This document shows, in pieces, positions 32,270-40,979 of a stretch of 64,000 nucleotides of DNA. Every line of letters begins with the position of its first letter. Within the stretch, counting starts at the first letter, position 1. The stretch is from NCBI RefSeq assembly GCF_900115555.1, contig NZ_FOWX01000025.1, forward strand, positions 1 through 64,000, read 5' to 3'. The translations under genes and the position numbers were made by a program. The notes beneath the pieces are model-generated. The model saw only the letters and a list, made by a program, of their open reading frames with translations. It did not search any database and was not told the DNA's origin. The stretch is from Pseudomonas borbori (GTDB lineage: Bacteria; Pseudomonadota; Gammaproteobacteria; Pseudomonadales; Pseudomonadaceae).

Positions 32270-33928
32270 ATGACGTTGAGTAATGCCGAGTTCGATGTCC
32301 TCATTGTTGGGGGCGGACACAATGGCCTGACAGCCGGCTGCTACCTGGCCGCCGAGGGCAACAAGGTGATGGTGCTGGAGGCGTTGGGCAAGGTCGGCGG
32401 CATGGCATCTTCTGGCTACCTGATCCCCGAGGCTCCCGAGCACCTGGTGCATCCTTGCGCATTGGACATGATGTCGATGCGTGTGCATGCCCATGTACCG
32501 CTTGAACTGGAGTTGGATCGCCACGGTTTTCAGGCGGTCGAGTACTCGCCTGGCTATGTCTATCTGCACCCGGACGGCACCTCGGTGGTGTTCTGGCGTG
32601 ACCCCAACAGAACCGCCGAGGAAATCCGCCGTTATAGCCCGCGCGATGCCGACGCCTATCTGGCGTTCGTCAAGGTGCTGGATGCCTTTATCGACATGGC
32701 GCTGCCGATGATGCGGGCCGATCCGGCCAAGTTCAATCTGGGCACCAAACTCAAGGTTCTGGGAACCGTGTTGCGCAATCGCAAGCTCAAGCCTGAGTTG
32801 ATGGCGTTGATGACCGGCTCGGCCTACCAGGCGGCGCTGGAGCGTTTCGAACACCCGGTGACCATCTCTGCCATGTGCGCGCTGACCGGGCTGGCCGGGG
32901 TGATCACGGCGGATGGCAGCGGCATCTACTACGCCCTGGTGGCCTTCCTTCATCGCTTTGGCGTAGGCCGGGTGATCGGCGGCATGCAGAAGCTCAGCGA
33001 TGCGCTGCGCTCGCGCTTCGAAGAGTTGGGCGGGACGGTGATGACCTCGGCCTCGGTGGCCGAGATCGTCGCCGTTGACGGCAAGGTGCGCGGGGTGCGC
33101 CTGGTGGACGGCCAAGAGTTCCATGCCCGTGCGGTGGTCGCCAGCTGCCATCCCAAGGTGGCGCTGGAGATGGTCACGCCGGGGGCGATCGAGCAGCAAC
33201 TGCTGACCCGTGTGGCGATGGCGCCGGCCAACGCCCATGGCGCCGGACCGGTCAAACTCGACCTGGCCCTGAACGGGCAGATCTCGGTGCCGCGTTTCGA
33301 GGCCATGCGCGGCGACGGCATCGACCTGCGCAAGGCCTGCCTGTTGATCGGGACCGCCGAGGCGGTGCTGGAGAACTTCGCCGCCAGTGCGCGCGGCGAA
33401 GTGCCGCGCTTGCCTTACATCACCTTCGCCGCGCCCAGCGCTGTCGACCCGTCGCAGGCGCCGAGCGGCCAGGACGTGCTGTACATCTACCCGCCGGCCA
33501 TGCCGGTCAACCCCGTCGAAGGCTGGGATGCGTTGCGCGAGCGGGTCGCCGATCAGCTGATCAGCCAGGTCAGCGAATACATCGAGGGCGTTAATGAACA
33601 CACCATTATTGGCCGCCGCCTCGAGGCCGCGCCGGATTTCACCGCGCGCTTGAACACGGTGAATGGCTGCGTTGTGCACATCGACACGACCACTCTGCGC
33701 TCCAGCAGCATGCGCCCGGCTCACGGTCTGGGCGGCGATACCCTGCCGGTCGAAGGCCTCTATTTAGGCAGTGCCGGCATCCACCCCGGTGGCGGTGTCA
33801 ACGGCATGGCCGGGCGCCTGGCTGCCCAGCGGGCCAAGCGCTACCTGGGCAAGCGTGCCAGCGCCCGCACAACGGTACCGGCAGGTGCCAGTCAGCAACC
33901 TGTTGGCCAGTCCACGCCTGGGGCGTGA
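32270..33928 (+). CDS. Phytoene-dehydrogenase-like FAD-dependent oxidoreductase (first)
   Basis: A 552-residue flavoprotein of the carotenoid desaturase/retinol saturase branch. The N-terminal dinucleotide motif VGGGHNGLTAG is at 13-23, and the C-terminal FAD segment GLYLGSAGIHPGGGVNGMAG resembles carotenoid desaturases. A related protein is encoded at 39333. In a terpenoid cluster it may introduce or isomerise double bonds, for example in aromatising ring C, but this is inference. It begins a plus-strand operon with P450, a lipocalin-like protein, SDR, MFS and NTF2-like genes. Confidence 0.82.
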   Translation: MTLSNAEFDVLIVGGGHNGLTAGCYLAAEGNKVMVLEALGKVGGMASSGYLIPEAPEHLVHPCALDMMSMRVHAHVPLELELDRHGFQAVEYSPGYVYLHPDGTSVVFWRDPNRTAEEIRRYSPRDADAYLAFVKVLDAFIDMALPMMRADPAKFNLGTKLKVLGTVLRNRKLKPELMALMTGSAYQAALERFEHPVTISAMCALTGLAGVITADGSGIYYALVAFLHRFGVGRVIGGMQKLSDALRSRFEELGGTVMTSASVAEIVAVDGKVRGVRLVDGQEFHARAVVASCHPKVALEMVTPGAIEQQLLTRVAMAPANAHGAGPVKLDLALNGQISVPRFEAMRGDGIDLRKACLLIGTAEAVLENFAASARGEVPRLPYITFAAPSAVDPSQAPSGQDVLYIYPPAMPVNPVEGWDALRERVADQLISQVSEYIEGVNEHTIIGRRLEAAPDFTARLNTVNGCVVHIDTTTLRSSSMRPAHGLGGDTLPVEGLYLGSAGIHPGGGVNGMAGRLAAQRAKRYLGKRASARTTVPAGASQQPVGQSTPGA

Positions 33929-34038
33929 GCGCGGCCGTCCGGCCATTGATCGGTTGGGGCTCCACAGGGGCCGGTGCGGCGAGCCGCGTCGCTCGACAGG
34001 TCAATGGCAATGACAATTCAATAGAGCGAGAAGTGAAC

Positions 34039-35322
34039 ATGAGTGCTACCCCTAACGAGTCCCCGATCGATCTCAAGAGTGCCTACGCCGCGGTATCGGC
34101 AACCTACCTGGGCACGAACCTGGACATCCATGAAGTGTGCCGGGAGCAGCGCCTGAAATCCCCCGTCTACCAAGGCGACTTCATCACCCAGTTCGGTGTG
34201 CCGACCAATGCCGGCATCCAGCAGGGGACGCGTCCGACCTTCGCCCTGTTCAAGTACCAGGACGTGATGGCGGTGTTGCGCGACGGCAATACCTTCACCA
34301 GTGGCTTCATCGCCGAGGGCCTGGGCGCCTTCTTCGATGGCCTGGTGATCCTGGCCATGGACGGCGAGCCGCACCGCAAGGTACGTGCCCTGTTGCAACC
34401 GGCCTTCATGCCGGAGAACGTGAACAAGTGGCGTGGGCAGATCGACGAGGTGATCCGCAAGGGCTTCCTGGAGCCGCTGATCCCGGAGAAGAAGGCCGAC
34501 CTGATGCAGTTCGGCCTGGAGTTGCCGATCCGTATCATGTACGCGCTGATGGGATTTCCCTCCGATGACCCGTCCAAGTACAAGCAGTACGCCGCCTGGG
34601 CGCTGGCGATGGTCGGCGGCAACCAGATCGATCCGGAGAAGATGGCCGAGGCCCGGCAGAAGGCCGGCATCGCGGTAAAGGGGCTGTACGACGCCATCCA
34701 GGAGGTCGTGGTGCGCCGCCGCGCGGAGGGTAGCCAGGGCGACGATGTGGTCGGGCGTCTGCTACGCGCCGAGTACGAAGGCCGCACCCTGGATGATCAT
34801 GAGGTGATCACCTTCACCCGCTCGCTGTTGCCCGCTGCCGGCGAAACCACCACGCGCATGTTCAGTTCGGTGATGACCCTGCTGCTCACCACCCCGGGCC
34901 TGCTGGAGCGGGTCAAGGCCGATCGCTCGCTGATTCCAAAGCTGATGGATGAAACTGCGCGCTTCGAACCGGTGGCCACCTTCAAGGTGCGCGAGACCGC
35001 CAAGGATGTCGAGTTCCACGGGGTGAAGATTCCCAAGGGCTCCTTCGTGCAGTGCATGGTGGTCTCCGCCAATCGCGATGAGGACGCCTTTGAGAATCCC
35101 GAGGTGTTCGACATCGATCGCAAGCTCAAGCCCGCCTTCGGCTTCGGCTTCGGCCCGCATATGTGCATTGGCCAGTTCATCGCCAAGGTCGAGATCAGTT
35201 GCTCGATCAACGCCATTCTCGACCTGTTCCCCAACCTGCGCCTGGACCCGTCGCAACCGGCCCCGGTCATCGAAGGTGCGCAGTTGCGCGGTGCCGCGTC
35301 TCTCCCGGTGATCTGGGACTGA
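34039..35322 (+). CDS. Cytochrome P450 (class I bacterial)
   Basis: A 427-residue soluble P450. The I-helix oxygen-binding motif is A267-G268-E269-T270, the K-helix ExxR is E305-R308, and the haem-binding loop FGFGPHMCIG has the proximal Cys376. Full length. Electrons probably come from the [2Fe-2S] ferredoxin (48203) and ferredoxin reductase (46921). P450s of the CYP226 type hydroxylate abietane acids in known resin-acid clusters; I cannot confirm the subfamily from sequence alone. The ATG at 34039 is used; the frame extends back into the flavoprotein gene without a ribosome site. Confidence 0.9.
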   Translation: MSATPNESPIDLKSAYAAVSATYLGTNLDIHEVCREQRLKSPVYQGDFITQFGVPTNAGIQQGTRPTFALFKYQDVMAVLRDGNTFTSGFIAEGLGAFFDGLVILAMDGEPHRKVRALLQPAFMPENVNKWRGQIDEVIRKGFLEPLIPEKKADLMQFGLELPIRIMYALMGFPSDDPSKYKQYAAWALAMVGGNQIDPEKMAEARQKAGIAVKGLYDAIQEVVVRRRAEGSQGDDVVGRLLRAEYEGRTLDDHEVITFTRSLLPAAGETTTRMFSSVMTLLLTTPGLLERVKADRSLIPKLMDETARFEPVATFKVRETAKDVEFHGVKIPKGSFVQCMVVSANRDEDAFENPEVFDIDRKLKPAFGFGFGPHMCIGQFIAKVEISCSINAILDLFPNLRLDPSQPAPVIEGAQLRGAASLPVIWD

Positions 35323-35382
35323 GCGGCACCAGCCCAATCTGCCTTGCGTGACTTTCGACGATAACGACAAGAGATGATTCCC

Positions 35383-36414
35383 ATGAGAACGTTCAAGACG
35401 ATTCCCGAGCGCGGCGACTTCGGCTTTCAGCAACTGGTCGGCCCGCACCAGGTCAGTGGTGCCGCGATGGGCGGCAGCCGCGGCTTCTTCGGCCTGCAAT
35501 TGAGCAAGTCCTCGCCGTTCGGCTCGGTGCGCGACGAGGACGGCAATATCTATTCGTTCGTGCGATCGCTGATGGCCCCGGGCGGCACGCCGAACCCGAC
35601 CAAGTTCTTCTACCTGAACAACCATGTCGACGGCGTCAACCTGCGCATGGACCACGAGAAAATGGCCCGCCAGGCGCTGACCCCCATGCCGCTGCAGACT
35701 CTGGACGGCGACACCGTGCGCTGGACCAACCAGCCGGGTGAGGCCGGTAACGGCTGGGAGATCACCGCCAACAGCGAGCGTTTGACCTGGAGAGAAGATG
35801 GCCTGTTCCAGCTGGAGGGCAGGCTGCTCGGCCCAGGCTTGCAGTGGTACCTGCCTGGGGTGGAGTGGGGCACGTTCTACGTGTCGCAGTTGTGGGAACT
35901 CGCCGGCGTCTGCGAAGGCAAGCCGGTGAAGGGGGCGATGGCGCTCGACCAGTTCTACATGGCCGAGGGTGGTGCCATCCATTTCAAGAAGGATCTGGTG
36001 GTCAACAACAACAAGCACGTCATCTGGTGGTCGTTCGTCACCGTGTACAAGGACGGCAGTTGGGATACCGGCTCCTTCATGGTCGGCCATGACCACCTCG
36101 GCTATGCCATCTTCGCCAACGACAAGGGCGAGGTACGCGTCACCACCGACATCGAAGGGCAGACCAAGCACAAGGACGGCAGCTACTTCCTGGAGTCGGC
36201 CAAAGTGGTGCTGGATGGCAAGGAGGAGTGGGAGTTCCTGCCTGACGAAAAGGGCGAAATGATCGACTTCGTCGGCGGTTTCCCGATCACAGCACAGCAG
36301 GAAGGACGCTGGCGCCGGGTTGGCGATACCCGCGAGCCCTCGCATTGGCTGGGATGGGGCGAGTCCGACCGGCGCAACGGTTCCGCGCGTAACGTGCCGG
36401 GCCGGGATCTCTAA
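35383..36414 (+). CDS. Uncharacterised protein, lipocalin-like (CrtC/AttH-type) fold suspected
   Basis: A 343-residue protein with no signal peptide. It is rich in Trp, Gly and beta-strand patterns. The segment GAMALDQFYMAEGG then KHVIWWSFVTVYKDGSWDTG recalls the second lipocalin-like domain of hydroxyneurosporene synthase (CrtC) and AttH proteins, which hydrate terpenoid double bonds. The match is by eye only. Its location next to a phytoene-dehydrogenase-like protein and a P450 is consistent with terpenoid chemistry. The start may also be the ATG at 35374. Confidence 0.5.
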   Translation: MRTFKTIPERGDFGFQQLVGPHQVSGAAMGGSRGFFGLQLSKSSPFGSVRDEDGNIYSFVRSLMAPGGTPNPTKFFYLNNHVDGVNLRMDHEKMARQALTPMPLQTLDGDTVRWTNQPGEAGNGWEITANSERLTWREDGLFQLEGRLLGPGLQWYLPGVEWGTFYVSQLWELAGVCEGKPVKGAMALDQFYMAEGGAIHFKKDLVVNNNKHVIWWSFVTVYKDGSWDTGSFMVGHDHLGYAIFANDKGEVRVTTDIEGQTKHKDGSYFLESAKVVLDGKEEWEFLPDEKGEMIDFVGGFPITAQQEGRWRRVGDTREPSHWLGWGESDRRNGSARNVPGRDL

Positions 36415-36498
36415 AGCCCAGCGGCGTTGCGACTATGGGCTCCTGCCGGCCTGGCCGTTGCGGGAGCCCTAACGAACAAGAATAAGAGGAAGCTGTCG

Positions 36499-37287
36499 AT
36501 GAGATTCAAAGACAAGGTGGTGCTGATCACCGGTGCCGGGCGTGGCATGGGGCGCGCCATCGCCCTGGCCTATGCGACGGAGGGCGCGCGGGTGGTGGTG
36601 TCGGCCCGTACCCGCGAGTATGGCGAGGAAACCATTGCGCAGATCCGGGCGCTCGGCGCGCAGGCCTGGCTGGTGGGCGGCGACATCGCCGATCGCGTGG
36701 CGGTCAAGTCCATGGTCGACGGTGCCATCGAAGCGTTTGGCGCCTTGGATATCCTGGTGCACTGCGCCGCCGATACGGCTCACGGGCTGATTACCGAGAT
36801 GGCGGATGAAACCTTTGATCATCTGGTGCGCAGCAACATCCAATCGTTGTTCTGGCTGGCCAAGGACGCGGCACCTCATCTGGCCAAGGCGCAGGACAAG
36901 GGGCGGATCATTTTCATCTCATCGGGCGAGGCCAATCGCAAGTACACGCCGACCTTGATTCCCTATGGTTCCAGCAAGGCGTTCATGAACGCCTTTGCGC
37001 GTGGTCTGGCGGTGGAGTTCGGTGCCTTGAATATTCTGGTCAACGTGATCGAACCGGGGCTGATCGGCACCGACCATATGCTCGCAACCCTGGGCGAGGA
37101 CCTGCCGCACCGGCTGGCCGAACATTTCCCCGTGCCGCGCTTGGGGCAGTCGGCGGACATCGCCTCGGCCGCGCTCTTTCTGACGTCCAACGAGGCGTCC
37201 TACATCACCGGTACTTCGCTGCTGGTCGACGGCGGTGCCACCATGGTGACCCTGCCGAAGGTCGAAGAAATCCTCAAGGGGCATTGA
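36499..37287 (+). CDS. SDR-family oxidoreductase
   Basis: A 262-residue SDR: TGAGRGMG at 11-18, catalytic Ser141 or Ser142, Tyr156 and Lys160 (YGSSK). ARTRE after the second strand suggests NADP(H). The ATG at 36499 follows AGAGGA; the upstream ATG at 36427 lies soon after the preceding stop with no ribosome site. It sits between the lipocalin-like gene and the MFS permease in one operon. Confidence 0.85.
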   Translation: MRFKDKVVLITGAGRGMGRAIALAYATEGARVVVSARTREYGEETIAQIRALGAQAWLVGGDIADRVAVKSMVDGAIEAFGALDILVHCAADTAHGLITEMADETFDHLVRSNIQSLFWLAKDAAPHLAKAQDKGRIIFISSGEANRKYTPTLIPYGSSKAFMNAFARGLAVEFGALNILVNVIEPGLIGTDHMLATLGEDLPHRLAEHFPVPRLGQSADIASAALFLTSNEASYITGTSLLVDGGATMVTLPKVEEILKGH

Positions 37288-37338
37288 GCCCAGATCGCGC
37301 CGCCCGCTCGGCACGACGGGTGGCGCCAGGAGTCCCCT

Positions 37339-38613
37339 ATGTCCGCCCCATCCCCTTCACGACCCAAGGCCGCTATCGACACCGGCGAATTCAAGCGCGG
37401 TTGGCGTGTGCTCTTGCTCGGCCTCGCCGGCATCTGTACCAGCATCAGCGTGGGCCTGCTCTACGGCTTCGGCACCCTGGTGATTCCGCTCGAACAGGCT
37501 TTCGGCTGGAGTCGGGGCGACTTGCAGGCGTCGATCACCTTCCTGTTCGCCGGGGTGGCGATCTCCACCCAACTGGTCGGCCCCTTGTACCGGCGCTTCG
37601 GCCTGCGGCGGGTGGCTATCGTCTCGATCGTGCTGCAGGTGATCGGTTATGCGGCGATCACCCGGATCGAGCACTCCATCGGCTGGCTGTACCTGGCGTA
37701 CTTCGCCATGCCGCTGGTCTGCGCGGGAACCATCGCCATTACCTGGACGCAACTGGTCAACCTGTGGTTCGAGCGCAACCGTGGCCTGGCCTTGGCGGTC
37801 ATTCTCTGCGGCACCGGACTGATGGCTGTAGTTCTGCCGCCGCTGCTGGTGCGGCTGATTGCCCAGTTCGGCTGGCAGGCGGGCTTTTTCACCCTGGCGG
37901 CGATGCCGTTGCTGTTTACCTTGCCGATGGCGCTGTTCTGGCTGCGCTTGCCGAGCATAGTGGAGTCTACCTCGCCGGCGAGTGGAGAGGCGGTATCGCC
38001 GTTGAGCGGTTTCAGCTTCCGCCAGGCGCTGCGCTCGCCGGTCTACTGGAGTTTCAATATCGCGCTGATCCTGTCGGTGTGCCTGACCGTCGGCATGGTC
38101 ACCAATATCGTGCCGATGCTGCAGAGCAACGGGCTTTCCGCTCAGGCGGCGAGCCAGATATTCAGCAGTTTCGGCGTTTCCATCATCGCCGGGCGCTTGC
38201 TGGTGGGCTATCTGCTGGACCGCTACCCGCCGATCCTGGTCGCGGCGGTCAGCCTGGCGCTACCGGCCATCGGTTGTGCGATCTTCCTGCTCGGCGGCGT
38301 GCAGAGCATGGCGCTACTGGTGCTCGCCACCCTGTGCATCGGTGCCAGCGCCGGCGCGGAGTTCGACCTGGCGGCGTTCCTTATGGCGCGTTATTTCGGG
38401 CTGCGCGAATACGCACGGATCTTCGGCCTGCACTTGGCGCTGGTCACCATCTTCGGCGGACTGATGCCGGTGTTCTTTGGCCGCCTCTACGAAGCCTACG
38501 ACGGCTATTCGGCGGTGCTGTTGAGCTGCCTGGCCTGCTCTATCATCGGCCCATTGATCCTGCTCTGGTTGCGGCCGGCTGCGGTGGTCGCGGTCCAGCA
38601 ACAGCACGCCTAA
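37339..38613 (+). CDS. MFS transporter (12 TM)
   Basis: A 424-residue major facilitator protein with the same opening as the proteins at 13403 and 48537: GEFKRGWRVLLLGLAGICTS, then LEQAFGWSRGDLQASITFLF. It shares internal motifs such as NIVPMLQ and IFSSFGVS with them. These three form one paralogous set, each ending or flanking a separate catabolic block. The ribosome site CAGGAG precedes the ATG at 37339. A longer frame in another register across the same DNA is a shadow. Confidence 0.84.
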   Translation: MSAPSPSRPKAAIDTGEFKRGWRVLLLGLAGICTSISVGLLYGFGTLVIPLEQAFGWSRGDLQASITFLFAGVAISTQLVGPLYRRFGLRRVAIVSIVLQVIGYAAITRIEHSIGWLYLAYFAMPLVCAGTIAITWTQLVNLWFERNRGLALAVILCGTGLMAVVLPPLLVRLIAQFGWQAGFFTLAAMPLLFTLPMALFWLRLPSIVESTSPASGEAVSPLSGFSFRQALRSPVYWSFNIALILSVCLTVGMVTNIVPMLQSNGLSAQAASQIFSSFGVSIIAGRLLVGYLLDRYPPILVAAVSLALPAIGCAIFLLGGVQSMALLVLATLCIGASAGAEFDLAAFLMARYFGLREYARIFGLHLALVTIFGGLMPVFFGRLYEAYDGYSAVLLSCLACSIIGPLILLWLRPAAVVAVQQQHA

Positions 38614-38631
38614 ATGATTGTGCAAAAGTCA

Positions 38632-38648
38632 GGCGGGCTTGGCCCGCC
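38632..38648 (+). terminator. Short GC hairpin after the MFS gene
   Basis: GGCGGGC / GCCCGCC with a TTG loop, 18 bases after the MFS stop and 22 before the NTF2-like ATG. No T-run; probably modulates read-through within the operon. Confidence 0.4.
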
Positions 38649-38670
38649 CATGAAAACCGAGGAGCAATAA

Positions 38671-39021
38671 ATGAGTGCGCAAGAAGCTATTGAGCAGTTC
38701 CTGCATGGCCAGATCGAGTGTTGGAACAACGGTGACAAGGAGGGATTCTTCGAGCATTACCGCCGGGTGTCGCCCGCCGGCCTGAGCATCGAATACGTCG
38801 GCCGGCCCTTGCCGACCGACCCCTGGCAGATCCTGGAAGGCATGTGGGAAAACCAGCAGCCGCGTTTCCGCGTGGAGGTCAAGGAAACCATCATCAACGG
38901 CGAGGAAGCCGCCTGCCACCATCGCAATGCGCTACGCGACGGCAGTGGCGGTATCGAAACCATCGAGCTGTACCGTTTCCAGAACGGCAGGCTGTCGGTG
39001 CGTTATTTCATCAAGGCTTGA
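38671..39021 (+). CDS. NTF2-like (SnoaL-type) protein
   Basis: A 116-residue NTF2-like domain. It starts MSAQEAIEQFLHGQIECWNNGD and has paired acidic and aromatic residues lining the expected cavity, ending IELYRFQNGRLSVRYFIKA. Distinct from the 148-residue relative at 10592. Candidate isomerase, hydratase or hydrolase. It is the last gene of the plus-strand flavoprotein operon, with GAGGAG before the ATG. Confidence 0.7.
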   Translation: MSAQEAIEQFLHGQIECWNNGDKEGFFEHYRRVSPAGLSIEYVGRPLPTDPWQILEGMWENQQPRFRVEVKETIINGEEAACHHRNALRDGSGGIETIELYRFQNGRLSVRYFIKA

Positions 39022-39025
39022 TCGG

Positions 39026-39058
39026 GCAAGCGGAGTGCGATGGTCGCGCTCCGTTTGC
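39026..39058. terminator. Bidirectional terminator between convergent operons
   Basis: A 15-bp stem (39026-39040 with 39044-39058, two mismatched or wobble pairs) with a TGG loop fills the 44-base space between the plus-strand NTF2-like gene and the minus-strand 79-residue gene. Confidence 0.75.
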
Positions 39059-39065
39059 ACCAGAC

Positions 39066-39305
39066 TCAGTCGTTACCCCGGGCCTTCCTGTGCGCGGCCA
39101 ACCAGCCCTTGAACAGGATCAGCGGCAGGCGCAGGATCACGCCGATGCCGAGCAGCCGGGCGGCCTGCCAGCAGTCTTCCGGGTTGACCAGGATGGTGGT
39201 GGCCATGGCGCCCATGACCTTGCCCTTGATGACCAGTTGCTCGCCATCCCGCTTGATGGACTTGACGTCCACCATCTCCACACCTTCCTTGCTGAACATT
39301 TTCAT
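39066..39305 (-). CDS. Small conserved-looking hypothetical protein (79 aa)
   Basis: A 79-residue protein starting MKMFSKEGVEMVDVKSIKRD. A basic and acidic N-terminal part is followed by a short hydrophobic stretch, ARLLGIGVILRLPLILFKGW, that may be a single membrane or amphipathic helix. It lies 27 bases after the flavoprotein on the same strand and ends the ring-attack operon. I do not recognise the family. Alternative start: ATG at 39299. Confidence 0.6.
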   Translation of the reverse strand: MKMFSKEGVEMVDVKSIKRDGEQLVIKGKVMGAMATTILVNPEDCWQAARLLGIGVILRLPLILFKGWLAAHRKARGND

Positions 39306-39332
39306 GCTGCGATCGCTCCTGCAAGGGGGTGG

Positions 39333-40916
39333 TCAGGCGCCGACCAGTTCGTCGAAGTCCAGGCCGGATTCCTCCAGCAGCACCCGCGCCACGTTGCGTC
39401 CGGAAGCCGCGGTGACGCCGCCGCCGGGGTGGGTGCTGGCGCCGGCCAGGTACAGGCCCTCCACCGGCGACTTGTACTGGGCGTAGCCTGGGGCGGGGCG
39501 GTTGCCGGCGATCTGCCAGGAGTAGGAGCCGAAGTGCAGGATGTCGGCACCAATCATGGCGTTGTTGTGGCGCTCGATGTCCAGCGGGGTCATCCAGGAG
39601 AAGCCGATGATGTTGTCGTCGTCCATGTTGGTGGTGAGCTTGCGCAGGTCGTCGAGGAAGGCGTGTGCCACCTCTTCGCCGATCTCGTCCCAGCGCTGGG
39701 CGCCGCCCTTGAGGTTGTAGGGGCAGAAGGCGTACATGTTGAGCACGCGCTTGCCTTCCGGCGCGCGGGTCTTGTCGTAGGTGTCCTGGGTCACGTAGGC
39801 GATGAAGTCGCGACGCGGGATGCCGTACTCCAGGTCGCGGAAGGCGCGGGCGAATTCCTCGGGGTCGGAGTGCGAGCGCTCCACCCAGAAGAAGTCGTCC
39901 ACCGCCGGGCCGACCTTGTAGCGCGGCGCCTCATGCAGCGCGACGTGCATGTTGAACGGCTGGAAACTGCTGTGCTTGAGAGTGCGGATACGCTGCTCGA
40001 AGCCCTCGGGCAGTTCGCAGCCGGGGACCATGGCGGGGAATACCTGCTTGGCGTGCAGGGTGGAAATCACGCCTTTGCGGGCCAGTATCTCCTCGCCGGT
40101 TTCGAGGATCACACCGGTCGCCTTGCCGCCTTCGATCTTGAACTGGCGGATCGGCGCCTCGGTGCGCACCTCGCCGCCGTGGTGTTCCAGGCAGGCGCGC
40201 AGGGCGTCGGCGAAGGCACCGGAGCCTCCGACCGGGATGCCCACGCCGTAGCGGTGCATCAGCGGCAGGATGATGTAGAAGCCGAAGCCTGTGCCGTTGT
40301 CGAACGGGTTCATCATCGCCTCGGAGGCGTAGCGGGCCAGGGCGATCTTGACCTTGTCGTTCTCGAACCATTCGCTGATGTAGTCCCAGGCGCTCATCGC
40401 CTGGGTGCGCATCAGTTCCTGGCCGACCTGGCTCTGTTCCATTATCAGCGCCTGGTGCGAGGCGCTCGGTGGCGTGTTGAACATGCCCATGACCAGCATG
40501 TCGAGGTTCTGGAATACCTGGTGGTTGAAGCGGCGGTAGGCCTCGGCGTCACGCTCGGAGAACTTGGCGATGGCCTGGCAGGTGCGCTCCAGGTCGGTGT
40601 AGAACTCCAAGGTGCTGCCGTCATCGTAGAAGATCGCGGTCATCTTGTCGGGGTTGATGTACTTCAGGCCGAACTTCGCTTTCAGCTCCAGTTCGTCGTT
40701 GCGCAGCAGCGGGTTGGCCTGCAGCAGGGTGTGCGCCACCGAGCAGACGTCGTGCTTGAAACCGGGCACGGTCAGCTCGCGGGTCATCACACCGCCGCCG
40801 ACCTTGTCGTTCTTTTCCACCACGCAGACGCTCTGCCCGGCCTTGGCTAGGTAGCAGGCAGCGACCAGGCCGTTGTGGCCGCCGCCGGCGATGACGATGT
40901 CATAAGTCTTGCTCAT
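39333..40916 (-). CDS. Phytoene-dehydrogenase-like FAD-dependent oxidoreductase (second)
   Basis: A 527-residue flavoprotein related to the one at 32270. The FAD motif IAGGGHNGLVAACYLAKAG is at the N terminus and GLYLAGASTHPGGGVTAASG at the C terminus, as in carotenoid desaturases. It is encoded downstream of the extradiol dioxygenase in the minus-strand Rieske operon, with a hairpin between them. A dehydrogenation or isomerisation of a terpenoid skeleton is the most natural guess. Confidence 0.82.
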   Translation of the reverse strand: MSKTYDIVIAGGGHNGLVAACYLAKAGQSVCVVEKNDKVGGGVMTRELTVPGFKHDVCSVAHTLLQANPLLRNDELELKAKFGLKYINPDKMTAIFYDDGSTLEFYTDLERTCQAIAKFSERDAEAYRRFNHQVFQNLDMLVMGMFNTPPSASHQALIMEQSQVGQELMRTQAMSAWDYISEWFENDKVKIALARYASEAMMNPFDNGTGFGFYIILPLMHRYGVGIPVGGSGAFADALRACLEHHGGEVRTEAPIRQFKIEGGKATGVILETGEEILARKGVISTLHAKQVFPAMVPGCELPEGFEQRIRTLKHSSFQPFNMHVALHEAPRYKVGPAVDDFFWVERSHSDPEEFARAFRDLEYGIPRRDFIAYVTQDTYDKTRAPEGKRVLNMYAFCPYNLKGGAQRWDEIGEEVAHAFLDDLRKLTTNMDDDNIIGFSWMTPLDIERHNNAMIGADILHFGSYSWQIAGNRPAPGYAQYKSPVEGLYLAGASTHPGGGVTAASGRNVARVLLEESGLDFDELVGA

Positions 40917-40955
40917 CTTCTTGTCCTTGTTCTATCGATATTAGTCAGGTTGCCA

Positions 40956-40972
40956 CGCCGCCCAAGGCGGCG
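40956..40972 (-). other. Intra-operon hairpin
   Basis: CGCCGCC / GGCGGCG stem with a CAA loop in the 63-base gap between the extradiol dioxygenase stop and the flavoprotein start. No T-run; a likely attenuating or processing structure. Confidence 0.4.
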
Positions 40973-40979
40973 CGGCGGG

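Noticed and set aside
32036..33724. 562-codon minus-strand frame opposite the first flavoprotein
   Set aside because: Low-complexity His/Arg/Gln-rich translation and complete overlap with a well-supported FAD enzyme.
37284..38693. 469-codon plus-strand frame overlapping the MFS gene in another register
   Set aside because: Arg/Ala-rich with no hydrophobic helices, whereas the frame at 37339 has a ribosome site and 12 TM segments.
38844..40850. 668-codon plus-strand open frame
   Set aside because: It lies antisense to the phytoene-dehydrogenase-like gene at 39333, has no family motif, and is the kind of long shadow frame expected in GC-rich DNA.
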